From: Methylocystis sp.
Lineage (GTDB): Bacteria; Pseudomonadota; Alphaproteobacteria; Rhizobiales; Beijerinckiaceae
DNA length: 53,875 bases
Direction of reading: 5' to 3'
NCBI RefSeq assembly: GCF_021731785.1
Contig: NZ_JAKFWS010000107.1
Location: 1-53,875, forward strand
Position numbers and translations under genes: made by a program. The notes under the pieces are model-generated. The model made no database searches, was not told the DNA's origin, and worked only from the letters and a program-made list of their open reading frames with translations. This document shows positions 46,607 through 53,875 of the stretch, in pieces. Position 1 is the first letter of the stretch; every line of letters starts with the position of its first letter.

Positions 46607-48273
46607 CGACGCCCGAAACCGACCTCGTCTTCCTGCCGCTTGGCGGCTTGGGCGAAATCGGCATGAACATGGCGCTCTATGGCTTCGGCCCGCCGAAAGC
46701 GCGCAAATGGCTGATGGTCGATTGCGGCCTCGGCTTTCCCGGGCCGGAGGCGCCGGGCGTCGACCTTGTCTTTCCCGATATCGCCTTCGTCGAGAAGATC
46801 GCGCGCGATCTTGTCGGAATTTGCATCACACATGCGCATGAGGACCATATCGGCGGGCTCGCGACCTTGTGGCCGCGGCTCAAATGCAAGGTCTTCGCCA
46901 CGCCCTTTGCGGCGGGCCTCCTGGAAGTGCGAAGACTGAACGAGCCTGGCGCGCCAAAGATCGACATCTCCCTGACGCATGCCGGCGCAAAGCTCGATCT
47001 CGATCCGTTCGAGGTCGAATATGTCGCCGTCGCGCATTCGATTCCGGAAGCCAACGCGCTCGCGATCCGCACGCCGCTCGGCCTGCTGGTTCATACCGGC
47101 GACTGGAAGATCGATCCGCAGCCCGGCGTTGGAACGCGCATCGACGAGGCGCGGCTACGCGCGCTCGGCGATGAGGGCGTCGCCGCACTCATCTGCGACT
47201 CGACCAACATTCTGCGCGAGGGCGACAGTTTCTCGGAAGCCGACGTCGCGCGCACGCTGCGCACGCTGATCGCCGAAGCGCCGGGCCGCGTGCTGGTGAC
47301 GACATTCGCCTCCAATGTCGCGCGGCTGCGCGGCATCGCCGAAGCCGCGCAGGCCTGCGGACGCACGGTCGTCGTCGCCGGGCGGGCGATGGACCGTTCC
47401 ATTCAGGTGGCGCGCGACTGCGGCTATCTCGACGGCTTGCCCGGATTTCACGCGCCGGAATTGTTGCAGACTTTGCCGCGCGACAAGACGGTGGTCATCG
47501 CCACCGGCAGCCAGGGCGAGGTCCGCGCCGCCATGGCGCGGGCGGCGATGAACGATCATCCGGCGATCAAGCTCGTCGCTGGAGACAGGGTGATCTTCTC
47601 GTCGCGCGTCATTCCGGGAAATGCGCGAGACGTTTTTCGCATCATCAACAATCTTTGCGATCTCGGCGTCGAGGTCATCACCGACCACGACCACCTCGTG
47701 CATTGCTCAGGCCACCCGCGCCGCGGCGAAGTGGCGCAAATGTACGAATGGATCAGGCCGCAGATCGCCGTGCCCGCCCATGGCGAGGCGCATCATCTGA
47801 CCGAACATGCGGTTTTTGCGAAAGCGCATGGCGCGTCGCAGGTCGTCTCGGCGCGCAATGGCGACATCGTGCGGCTAGCGCCCGGCGCGCCGGGCGTGAT
47901 CGGCGAGGCGCCGCATGGGCGTCTCATGAAGGACGGCGACGTCGTTCTTACCGAAGATGACGGCGCCGTGCGTGACCGCGTGCGGCTCTCTTTCGCCGGA
48001 GTCATCTCCATCGCGCTCGCCGTCGATCGCAAGGGCGAACTCGTCGGCGATCCCGATGTCGTCTTCGCCGGCGTGCCGAAGCGCGGCAAATTCGGCGAGG
48101 AGATGGGTGAAGTGATCGACGAGGCGCTGTTCGCGGCGTTCGAGGGGCTGTCGCGCCCGCGACGCCGCGACGCCGACGCCGTTTCAACGGCGATCGAGCG
48201 CGCGGTGCGCGGCGCCGTCTCATCCGTCTGGGGCAAGAAGCCCACGGTTCACGTCATGGTCGTCGCGACGTAG
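46603..48273 (+). CDS. rnj: Ribonuclease J
   Basis: This 556-residue metallo-beta-lactamase/beta-CASP nuclease cuts RNA internally and degrades it 5' to 3'. The zinc motif is ITHAHEDHIGG, followed by the HTGDWKID Asp ligand. The beta-CASP part includes LICDSTNILREGDS, VTTFASNVARLR and VIATGSQGE, and the last motif is VHCSGHPRRGEV with VPAHGEAHHL. The C-terminal domain is present. I chose ATG 46603 (MTTPETDLVFLPLGGLGEIG); the frame open further upstream is the shadow of birA. RNase J and PNPase both being present suggests a mixed RNA-decay apparatus, usual in this class. Confidence 0.96.
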   Translation: MTTPETDLVFLPLGGLGEIGMNMALYGFGPPKARKWLMVDCGLGFPGPEAPGVDLVFPDIAFVEKIARDLVGICITHAHEDHIGGLATLWPRLKCKVFATPFAAGLLEVRRLNEPGAPKIDISLTHAGAKLDLDPFEVEYVAVAHSIPEANALAIRTPLGLLVHTGDWKIDPQPGVGTRIDEARLRALGDEGVAALICDSTNILREGDSFSEADVARTLRTLIAEAPGRVLVTTFASNVARLRGIAEAAQACGRTVVVAGRAMDRSIQVARDCGYLDGLPGFHAPELLQTLPRDKTVVIATGSQGEVRAAMARAAMNDHPAIKLVAGDRVIFSSRVIPGNARDVFRIINNLCDLGVEVITDHDHLVHCSGHPRRGEVAQMYEWIRPQIAVPAHGEAHHLTEHAVFAKAHGASQVVSARNGDIVRLAPGAPGVIGEAPHGRLMKDGDVVLTEDDGAVRDRVRLSFAGVISIALAVDRKGELVGDPDVVFAGVPKRGKFGEEMGEVIDEALFAAFEGLSRPRRRDADAVSTAIERAVRGAVSSVWGKKPTVHVMVVAT

Positions 48274-48294
48274 CGCGCGACCTGGCCGATCGCC

Positions 48295-48606
48295 TTAGAA
48301 GGCGTAAAACTTCTGCGTCTTGCCGTCGGTCGTCGTGATCGTGAATCCGCTGACGTAAAGGCAGTCATGCGCGCCAGGCAGCTTGAACTTTTCGTCCTTC
48401 TTCATGACCTTGCCGTAAACCTTGGAGTCGGCCGGCGCGGCGCATTCGCCGCCGTCGATTGACACCGCTTTGACCGCGACCTTGTCCTTCTTGACCTTGC
48501 ATTCGACTTCGCCGTCGAACTTCTTATTGCAGTCGAACGCCTCATCTCCCGCCCAGGCGATCGTGGGCGAAAAAAGCAGCGCAGTGAGAAGCAGAAATTT
48601 TTTCAT
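48295..48606 (-). CDS. Small secreted hypothetical protein
   Basis: This 103-residue protein has a clear signal peptide (MKKFLLLTALLFSPTIAWA, cleavage after Ala19), so it should reach the periplasm. The mature 84 residues are Lys-rich and contain four Cys (FDCNKKFDGEVECKVKKDK, GGECAAPAD, HDCLYVSG), enough for two disulphides. I do not recognise a family. The ATG is preceded on the minus strand by AGAGAGGGAG, a strong ribosome-binding site. It is convergent with the RNase J gene and divergent from the methyltransferase gene. Confidence 0.75.
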   Translation of the reverse strand: MKKFLLLTALLFSPTIAWAGDEAFDCNKKFDGEVECKVKKDKVAVKAVSIDGGECAAPADSKVYGKVMKKDEKFKLPGAHDCLYVSGFTITTTDGKTQKFYAF

Positions 48607-48708
48607 GAGTCGCTCCCTCTCTTGCCGGACAGTCGCGCCTCGCGTCGCGCGCGCGAAGTCGTTGCTGCGCCTTTCCAGCCGGCAGATCGGTGTTTTCCAT
48701 CACAGAAA

Positions 48709-48748
48709 CACAAAAAATTTGTGACAGAATCGTCGCTTTCGCTTTAAG
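48709..48748 (+). promoter_or_regulatory. Candidate promoter with overlapping palindrome, upstream of the methyltransferase gene
   Basis: CACAAA (48709-48714) and TTTGTG (48718-48723) form an inverted repeat around AAA. A weak promoter TTGTGA (48719-48724) and TTTAAG (48743-48748), 18 bases apart, overlaps it. If real, a dimeric regulator, perhaps the methyltransferase or an unlinked factor, could control it. Confidence 0.3.
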
Positions 48749-48796
48749 AAAGGCGTCCAGGCTGTTGATTCTCAAAGCGCCGTGCGAGAACCCGCC

Positions 48797-50011
48797 ATGA
48801 GCCGCAAACCCGCCTATTACGAATTCTTCGCCGGCGGCGGCATGGCCCGCGGCGGGCTTGGAGAGAGCTGGCGCTGCCTCTTCGCCAATGATTTCGACCG
48901 CAAGAAAGCCGAAAGCTACCGGGCAAACTGGGGCGGTGATGAGCTTCACGTTGGCGACGTACGAGAGTTATCCACAGCGCGATTGCCGGGCCGCGCCGAT
49001 CTCGTCTGGGCGTCCTTCCCCTGTCAGGATCTCTCTCTCGCCGGCGCCGGCGCCGGATTGAAGGGCGAAAGGTCCGGGACGTTCTGGCCCTTCTGGGATC
49101 TGATGAAGGCGCTGCGCCAGGAGGGGCGTGCGCCGGCGCTCATCGTTCTCGAAAATGTCTGCGGCGCGCTGACCTCGCATGGCGGCAGGGATTTTACCAA
49201 AATCTGCGAGGCGCTGGCGAAAGAGCGCTACAGGTTTGGCGCGCTGGTCATCGACGCGGCGCTGTTCGTTCCGCAATCGCGCCCGCGACTGTTCATCATC
49301 GCCGCGCGCGAAGATGTGGCGGTTCCCTCGTCGCTCGCCATCCGTCATTGCGAGGAGCGCAGCGACGAAGCAATCCATAAATCGTCCCACGGCCCCGGAT
49401 CGCTTCGCTTCGCTCGCAATGACCGGACGTTCCACACACGCGCGCTTGTCGCTGCGCACGACTGTCTGCCGCGAGCGCTCCGCGGCAATTGGTTATGGTG
49501 GAATTTGCCGGCGCCGCCGCCGCGCAATAACTCGCTGATAGACGTCATCCAAGACGCGCCGCACGATGTCGAGTGGCACAAGCCTCGCGAGACAAACGCC
49601 CTGATTGCCATGATGAGCGACGTCAATCTCGCGAAAATCGTCGAGGCGAAGCGCGCCGGGCGCAAGATGGCGGGAACGCTCTATCGCCGCACGCGCTATC
49701 AGAACGGCGCAAAAATCCAGCGCGCCGAAGCGCGCTTCGATAATGTCGCCGGTTGCCTGCGCACGCCGGCCGGCGGCTCGAGTCGGCAATATGTGCTGAT
49801 GGTCGATAAGGGCAAAGTTCGCTCGCGGCTGATGTCGGCGCGCGAGACCGCGCGGCTGATGGGACTGCCCGAAGACTATGTTTTGCCTCGGAATTACAAT
49901 GAAGCCTACCATCTAACAGGGGATGGCGTCGTCGTTCCGGTCGTGCGGCATATTGCGGCGCATCTGCTGGAGTCGTTGATCGGCGCAATGCCGCTTCGCA
50001 GCGCGGCATGA
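48797..50011 (+). CDS. DNA (cytosine-5-)-methyltransferase with an in-frame repeat insertion
   Basis: This 404-residue enzyme methylates C5 of cytosine in a specific DNA sequence. Motif I is YEFFAGGGMARGGLGESW, motif IV is SFPCQDLSLAG with nucleophile Cys76, motif VI is LENVCG (Glu119), and motif VIII is QSRPRLFIIAA (160-170). Motif IX is near RTPAGGSSRQ and motif X near the end. Between VIII and the recognition domain, residues 183-210 (starting RHCEERSDEAI, ending FARNDR) are the translation of a palindromic repeat. I chose ATG 48797 (MSRKPAYYEFF) over GTG 48782. The Vsr gene follows, which fits a C5 methyltransferase. No cognate restriction enzyme is visible. Its target sequence is unknown. 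Confidence 0.9.
   Translation: MSRKPAYYEFFAGGGMARGGLGESWRCLFANDFDRKKAESYRANWGGDELHVGDVRELSTARLPGRADLVWASFPCQDLSLAGAGAGLKGERSGTFWPFWDLMKALRQEGRAPALIVLENVCGALTSHGGRDFTKICEALAKERYRFGALVIDAALFVPQSRPRLFIIAAREDVAVPSSLAIRHCEERSDEAIHKSSHGPGSLRFARNDRTFHTRALVAAHDCLPRALRGNWLWWNLPAPPPRNNSLIDVIQDAPHDVEWHKPRETNALIAMMSDVNLAKIVEAKRAGRKMAGTLYRRTRYQNGAKIQRAEARFDNVAGCLRTPAGGSSRQYVLMVDKGKVRSRLMSARETARLMGLPEDYVLPRNYNEAYHLTGDGVVVPVVRHIAAHLLESLIGAMPLRSAA
49344..49423. repeat. Palindromic repeat inside the methyltransferase gene
   Basis: The ends form a perfect 11-bp inverted repeat, GTCATTGCGAG (49344-49354) and CTCGCAATGAC (49413-49423). The inside contains related AGCGACGAAGC and GCTTCGCT stretches that extend the pairing. 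The frame stays open through it and it encodes the peptide beginning RHCEERSDEAI, a sequence seen wherever this repeat is translated. The right arm recurs at 10141-10151 at the divL start. Confidence 0.9.
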
Positions 50012-50018
50012 TGCGATT

Positions 50019-50117
50019 GTCATTCCCGACAGGCCGAAGGCCTGATCGGGAATCGAGATAAGTGCGGGCGGCGACTCGTGGATTCCCGATCGCCCGCAAG
50101 CGGGCGTCGGGAATGAC
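50019..50117. repeat. Palindromic repeat between methyltransferase and vsr, including the vsr start codon
   Basis: The outer arms GTCATTCCCGAC (50019-50030) and GTCGGGAATGAC (50106-50117) are a perfect 12-bp inverted repeat. Inner parts CGGGAATC and GATTCCCG pair as well, with a GCCCGC/GCGGGC hairpin near the right end. It shares its ordered pieces with the element at 8066-8172. It starts 8 bases after the methyltransferase stop, and the ATG of vsr (50113) lies in its right arm. Confidence 0.9.
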
Positions 50118-50550
50118 ATCACGCGAGCAAAAGCGAAAAATACGACACGTCGGGGAGGATCCCGCCCAGCGCTCCGCCATCATGCGTGCGGTGAAAGGGC
50201 GCGATACAGCGCCTGAAATCGCCGTGCGGGCGATGTTGAGAACGTTCGCGCCGGGCTATCGGCTGCACCGCAAGGACGTTCCCGGCAATCCCGACATCGC
50301 CTTCATCGGCCGCAAGCTCACAATCTTCGTTCATGGCTGCTTTTGGCACGGGCATGAATGCGCGCGCGGCGCGCGCATGCCGAAAGCGAACGCCGATTAT
50401 TGGCGCAACAAGATCGCCAGGAATGTCGCGCGCGACGCCGCGCATCGCGAAAAACTCGCAGCACAGGGCTGGCGCGCGCTCACGATCTGGGAATGCGAAT
50501 TGAAAGATGCGGCGGCGACGGAGAAGAGGCTGCGCGCTTTTTTGAAGTAG
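50113..50550 (+). CDS. vsr: Very short patch repair (Vsr) endonuclease
   Basis: This 145-residue nuclease nicks next to T in T:G mismatches left by deamination of 5-methylcytosine, so that the C is restored. Family marks are AQRSAIMRAVKGRDT, VRAMLRTFAPGYRLHRKDVP, GNPDIAFIGRKLTIFVHGCF with active-site Asp in NPDIAF, WHGHECARGA with the zinc Cys and His, and WRALTIWECEL. The start ATG 50113 is the only reasonable one, since the family domain begins within 20 residues; it lies in a repeat arm. It follows the C5 methyltransferase by about 100 bp and shares its strand, matching the dcm-vsr arrangement of other bacteria. Confidence 0.93.
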   Translation: MTSREQKRKIRHVGEDPAQRSAIMRAVKGRDTAPEIAVRAMLRTFAPGYRLHRKDVPGNPDIAFIGRKLTIFVHGCFWHGHECARGARMPKANADYWRNKIARNVARDAAHREKLAAQGWRALTIWECELKDAAATEKRLRAFLK

Positions 50551-50561
50551 AGGGCGTTTCT

Positions 50562-50678
50562 CCTTCTCCCGCTTGCGGGAGAAGGTGTCGCGCGAAGCGC
50601 GACGGATGAGGGCTTTTATGCTCCCCCCTCACCCGACCCGGCTTCGCCGGGCCACCCTCTCCCGCGAGCGGGAGAGGG
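50562..50678. repeat. Cluster of four hairpins between convergent vsr and efp
   Basis: Hairpins are CCTTCTCCCGC with its complement (50562-50572 and 50575-50585), GTCGCGC/GCGCGAC (50587-50593 and 50597-50603), CCCGGC/GCCGGG (50637-50642 and 50646-50651), and CCCTCTCCCGC with its complement (50655-50665 and 50668-50678). The first and last hairpins share CTCCCGC/GCGGGAG, so the block is a mosaic repeat. It fills the gap between the stops of vsr and efp and may end transcription from both sides, but no T-run is present. Confidence 0.85.
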
Positions 50679-50692
50679 GAACTCTGGCTTCT

Positions 50693-51262
50693 TCAATCCT
50701 TGGCGCGCTCGACATAGGCGCCGTCTTCGGTCTGGATCACCACGCGCGTGCCCGGCTGAATATGCGGCGGGACCATGACCCGCGCGCCATTTGCGAGCTT
50801 GGCCGGCTTATAAGATGAGGAAGCGGTCTGGCCTTTCATCGCCGGCTCTGTCTCGACGATCTCCAGCGTCACGCGCGGCGGCAGTTGAATGCCAACGGCG
50901 ACGCCGTTGAACATCGACAGGATGCAGACCATGCCCTCCTGCAGCCACTGCGCCTGATCGCCGATCACATCGGTGGGCACGATGATCTGCTCATAGCTCG
51001 CCTGGTTCATGAAGTGATAGCCGTCACCGTCATTGTAGAGATAGCTGAAATCCTGGTCTTCGACGAAGGCGCGCTCGACCTGTTCGGTCGTTTTGTAGCG
51101 GTCCGAAGTTTTGACGCCGTCTGAGAGGCGGCGCATGTCGATCTGCGTCGTCGGCGTGCCTTTGCCCGGGAAGAAACTCTCGGCGGTCAGGACGACATAA
51201 AGCTGCCCGTCATCTCTCTCGATGATATTGCCTTTGCGAATTGAACTGGCGATGACTTTCAC
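50693..51262 (-). CDS. efp: Translation elongation factor P
   Basis: EF-P (189 residues) binds between the P and E sites of stalled ribosomes and restores peptide bond formation at consecutive prolines. The loop that enters the ribosome is [11 protein letters not shown], with Lys34 at the tip, the residue modified by EpmA. Other marks are [15 protein letters not shown] and the C-terminal domain ending YVERAKD. It starts at GTG 51262 behind AAGGGA. It is divergent from epmA with 96 bp between the starts, so enzyme and substrate are neighbours. EpmB, the aminomutase partner, is not in the window. Confidence 0.97.
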   Translation of the reverse strand: MKVIASSIRKGNIIERDDGQLYVVLTAESFFPGKGTPTTQIDMRRLSDGVKTSDRYKTTEQVERAFVEDQDFSYLYNDGDGYHFMNQASYEQIIVPTDVIGDQAQWLQEGMVCILSMFNGVAVGIQLPPRVTLEIVETEPAMKGQTASSSYKPAKLANGARVMVPPHIQPGTRVVIQTEDGAYVERAKD

Positions 51263-51358
51263 GTCGGTATCCCTTATGGCCGGCCTGGTTTATGAACGGC
51301 GGTAAGACCATATTTCGGGCGCGCCGGCAATCCGGGGCGCGGTCCCGCGGGAGAGCTT

Positions 51359-52402
51359 ATGACGCGCGCGCCGCCCTGGTGGGCAAAGGACGCCTATGCC
51401 GGCCGCAGGCCTTTTCTCAAGGTGCGCGCGGCGATTGCCGCGGCAGTGCGGCGCTTCCTGTCCGCGGAGGGTTTCGCCGAGGTCGAGACGGCGGCGCTTC
51501 AGCTTTCGGGCGGCAATGAGACGCATCTCTCCGCCTTCGCCACCGAGCTGATCGGCGCCTCGGGCGAGCGCAGCCGGCTCTACCTCCACACCTCGCCGGA
51601 ATTCTCCTGCAAGAAGCTGCTGGCGGCCGGCGAAGAGCGGATTTTCACGCTCGCCCACGTCTTCCGCAATCGCGAGCGCTCGGCCCTGCACCATCCGGAA
51701 TTCACCCTGCTGGAATGGTATCGGGCGGGGGAGCCGACGCTGCGGCTGATGGAGGATTGCGCCGGACTGCTGGCGAGCGCCGCCCGGGCGGCCGGCGCGA
51801 GCGATTTCAGCTGGCGGGAGCGCGTCTGCGATCCGTTCGGGGAGCCGGAGATCATCAGCGTCTGCGACGCCTTCGCGACTCACGCCAGCATCGATCTCGA
51901 AGCGTTGCTGAACGACCGCGACGGGCTCGCGCGCGCCGCGGCGCGCGACGGCATAAGGGTCGTCGACGACGACAGCTGGTCGGATCTGTTCAGCAAGATC
52001 ATGGCCGAAAAGATCGAGCCTATGCTCGGCCGCGAGCGGCCGACGATCCTGACGGATTATCCGATAAGCGAGGCGGCGCTCGCACGCGCCAACGCCGACG
52101 ATCCGCGCTTCGCCGATCGCTTCGAACTCTATGTTTGCGGCGTGGAGCTCGCCAATGGCTTCGCCGAACTGCCTGACGCGGCGGAGCAGCGCCGGCGCTT
52201 CGAGACGCAGATGCAGGAGAAGCGCCGCATCTATGGCGAGACCTATCCGATCGATGAGGATTTTCTGGCGGCGCTCGCTGAAATGCCGCAGGCCTGCGGC
52301 GTCGCGCTCGGCTTCGACCGGTTGGTGATGCTCGCGACCGGGGCCGAGCGCATCGAGCAGGTGCTGTGGACGCCAGTGGCCGAGTCCGGCACGGCGCTCT
52401 AG
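51359..52402 (+). CDS. epmA: EF-P lysine ligase EpmA (GenX/PoxA)
   Basis: This 347-residue protein resembles the catalytic core of class II lysyl-tRNA synthetase without the anticodon-binding domain. In E. coli it attaches (R)-beta-lysine to EF-P Lys34. Marks are FAEVETAALQLSGGNETHL, the motif 2 block FRNRERSALHHPEFTLLEWY, ELYVCGVELANGFAEL and motif 3 GVALGFDRLVML. It starts at ATG 51359 with GGGAGAGC upstream. Its neighbour on the opposite strand is its substrate efp. The frame is not interrupted. The 135-bp gap after it shows no gene. Confidence 0.96.
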   Translation: MTRAPPWWAKDAYAGRRPFLKVRAAIAAAVRRFLSAEGFAEVETAALQLSGGNETHLSAFATELIGASGERSRLYLHTSPEFSCKKLLAAGEERIFTLAHVFRNRERSALHHPEFTLLEWYRAGEPTLRLMEDCAGLLASAARAAGASDFSWRERVCDPFGEPEIISVCDAFATHASIDLEALLNDRDGLARAAARDGIRVVDDDSWSDLFSKIMAEKIEPMLGRERPTILTDYPISEAALARANADDPRFADRFELYVCGVELANGFAELPDAAEQRRRFETQMQEKRRIYGETYPIDEDFLAALAEMPQACGVALGFDRLVMLATGAERIEQVLWTPVAESGTAL

Positions 52403-52537
52403 TTTCTCATTCGAATAAACGACGCGATGCTGGCGCGTACGTCCTACGCTGGCAGGGACGTCCATATTTGGCGCCATTTGACGGCGAACGCGAGCGATAC
52501 ACGCTCGCACGCCGCACATGATTTCATGGAGGGCGCA

Positions 52538-53875
52538 ATGGGCCTTAAATTATTGCTGAAATCTATCGTGGCGATCGCCCTGACGATCGCGACCGCCGCC
52601 TCGGCGCAACAGAGCCAATCGCCCGCAGCGCCGCCCGTCGAGCCCCTCGCAACCTTCGACGACAAGCTTGTGAAAATTGGCGAGCAGGCGCCTGGGTTTG
52701 GGGGCATGTATTTCGACGATAAGGGGGTGCTGCAGGTCTACATGAAAAACGCCGTCGAACTGCGCGGCGCGGAGGCGATGAAAGCCGCGCGGTCGCAGGT
52801 CACGTCGGCGATCGCCAGCGTGCTCGGCGCGGAGTTCCTGACGCAAAACGCCGCTGCCAAAGGCCGCGCTCAAGAACCGAACATCATCAAAGGCGACTAC
52901 GACGTCGTCGAACTCGCCAAATGGAAGAAAAGCTTCAGCCCGGCGCTTGACGGCCAGGAGATCGTCTTCGTCGATCTCGACGAACGCCGCAATCGCGTGA
53001 CCATCGGCGTCGTCGGCGATCCGTCGCGCCAAAGATTTGAAGCCCTGGCGAAATCGCTCGGCGTTCCGTTTGAAGCGCTGATCATCGAAGAGACGCAGCC
53101 GATCCGCTTTCACGCCTCGTTGCGCGACAAGAGCCGGCCGGTTCCCGGCGGCGTCCAGATCGAAATCGACACCGGCGTTTTCGCCTACAAGCTCTGCACG
53201 CTGGGATTCAACGTCGTGCGCAATGGCCGCGACGGCTTCGTCACCAATTCTCATTGCACCAAGAACCGCGGCGTCAGCAATGACGACGATTTCCATCAGC
53301 CGAACGATCCGCTGTTTTCCGGCAATAAGATCGGCGACGAGGACAGAGACCCGCCATATTTCACCGGCGGCGTATGCCCCTCGGGAAGGAAATGCCGCTT
53401 CAGCGACAGCGCCTATGCCGACTACCGAATCGACCGCGGGCGTTTCGAAATCGCCCGAACGACCAACAATGTCGGTTCGCTGACGATCAATGGCTTTCCG
53501 AGCGTCTTCCGGATCGTCAGCGAGACGCCGGACTCCGTGGTGGGGATGCGGCTCAACAAGGTCGGGCGAACGACAGGCTGGGCCTTCGGCGACGTGCGCG
53601 CGACCTGCATCGACGTCAATGTCGCGGACACGGACATCAGACTGCTGTGCCAGAGCCGCGTCGGCCGGGTGAGCGGGACGAATAAGCTGACGGACAATGG
53701 CGACAGCGGCTCGCCGGTTTTCTCCATTCTGCCGACCGCCAGCCAGGCGAGCCTGCACGGCATTCTCTGGGGCGGACCCGACGATGGCAGCTCCTTCGTC
53801 TTCAGCCCGATGAGCCTGATCGAGCAGGAGCTTGGACCGCTGACCACCTTCACGGCGCAGCAGCCTCCGCCGCCC
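52538..53875 (+). CDS. Secreted trypsin-fold (S1-like) serine protease, 3' end beyond window
   Basis: This frame is open for 446 codons up to the window edge. It starts at ATG 52538 with GGAGG a few bases upstream. Residues 1-23 are a signal peptide (cleavage in TAASA-QQ). Residues about 40-200 form a region that may be an inhibitory pro-domain, reminiscent of streptogrisin/alpha-lytic-type proteases. The protease domain has the catalytic His239 in VTNSHC, a candidate Asp295 in SAYADYRI and catalytic Ser390 in NGDSGSPVF, with Gly-rich HGILWGG after it. Several Cys pairs suggest disulphides. The last visible residues are a Pro run (QQPPPP), probably a linker to a further C-terminal part. The Asp assignment and substrate are uncertain. 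Confidence 0.8.
   Translation, partial: MGLKLLLKSIVAIALTIATAASAQQSQSPAAPPVEPLATFDDKLVKIGEQAPGFGGMYFDDKGVLQVYMKNAVELRGAEAMKAARSQVTSAIASVLGAEFLTQNAAAKGRAQEPNIIKGDYDVVELAKWKKSFSPALDGQEIVFVDLDERRNRVTIGVVGDPSRQRFEALAKSLGVPFEALIIEETQPIRFHASLRDKSRPVPGGVQIEIDTGVFAYKLCTLGFNVVRNGRDGFVTNSHCTKNRGVSNDDDFHQPNDPLFSGNKIGDEDRDPPYFTGGVCPSGRKCRFSDSAYADYRIDRGRFEIARTTNNVGSLTINGFPSVFRIVSETPDSVVGMRLNKVGRTTGWAFGDVRATCIDVNVADTDIRLLCQSRVGRVSGTNKLTDNGDSGSPVFSILPTASQASLHGILWGGPDDGSSFVFSPMSLIEQELGPLTTFTAQQPPPP

Noticed and set aside
32279-50678. CRISPR array or insertion sequences
   Set aside because: The repeats are single palindromic elements at scattered sites, without regular spacers or transposase genes.

Overview
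The window is about 54 kb of GC-rich DNA from an alphaproteobacterium, most likely a member of the Hyphomicrobiales (Rhizobiales). Supporting signs are alphaproteobacterial-type AddB/AddA, a DivL-type kinase with Tyr in place of the phospho-acceptor His, an ATP12-family F1 chaperone, a 14-gene nuoA-N operon followed by birA and an RNase J gene, and several families of dispersed palindromic repeats. A finer placement (for example Methylocystaceae/Beijerinckiaceae) is only a guess.

Layout. 1-2.9 kb: end of an MgtE magnesium transporter, a GH25 lysozyme-like lipoprotein, rpmF with its terminator, and an AT-rich bestrophin-like (DUF4239) gene split by an in-frame TGA. 2.9-7.8 kb, minus strand: a TerB-like/SDR pair, then response regulator, histidine kinase and glycosyltransferase. 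7.8-9.7 kb: ahcY, with a candidate SahR-like operator, a promoter and a structured leader. 10-21.5 kb: a tightly coupled block divL - tsaE/amgK fusion - murU-like - addB - addA, linking cell-cycle signalling, tRNA t6A modification, probable peptidoglycan sugar recycling and double-strand-break repair. 21.5-29 kb, minus strand: AI-2E-type transporter, rpsO-pnp, an SSS-type transporter, and a TonB/ExbB pair without a visible ExbD. 29-31.1 kb: an RluA-type pseudouridine synthase and the ATP12 chaperone.

31.3-45.8 kb is the full complex I operon nuoABCDEFGHIJKLMN, most genes overlapping or nearly so, interrupted by one large palindromic element between nuoB and nuoC. birA and the RNase J gene follow. 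48.3-50.6 kb holds a small secreted protein, a C5 cytosine methyltransferase with a palindromic repeat read in frame inside it, and a Vsr mismatch endonuclease whose start codon lies in another repeat. efp and epmA (EF-P and its lysine ligase) are divergent neighbours. A secreted trypsin-fold serine protease runs off the right edge.

Most genes are conserved housekeeping. The more unusual material is: palindromic repeats that sit in a coding region, supply probable start codons and form leaders; the ahcY control region; the broken bestrophin-like gene; the TonB/ExbB pair lacking ExbD; and the dcm-vsr pair. I found no CRISPR array, tRNA, rRNA, insertion sequence or prophage, and no clear evidence of a wholly new multi-gene system.
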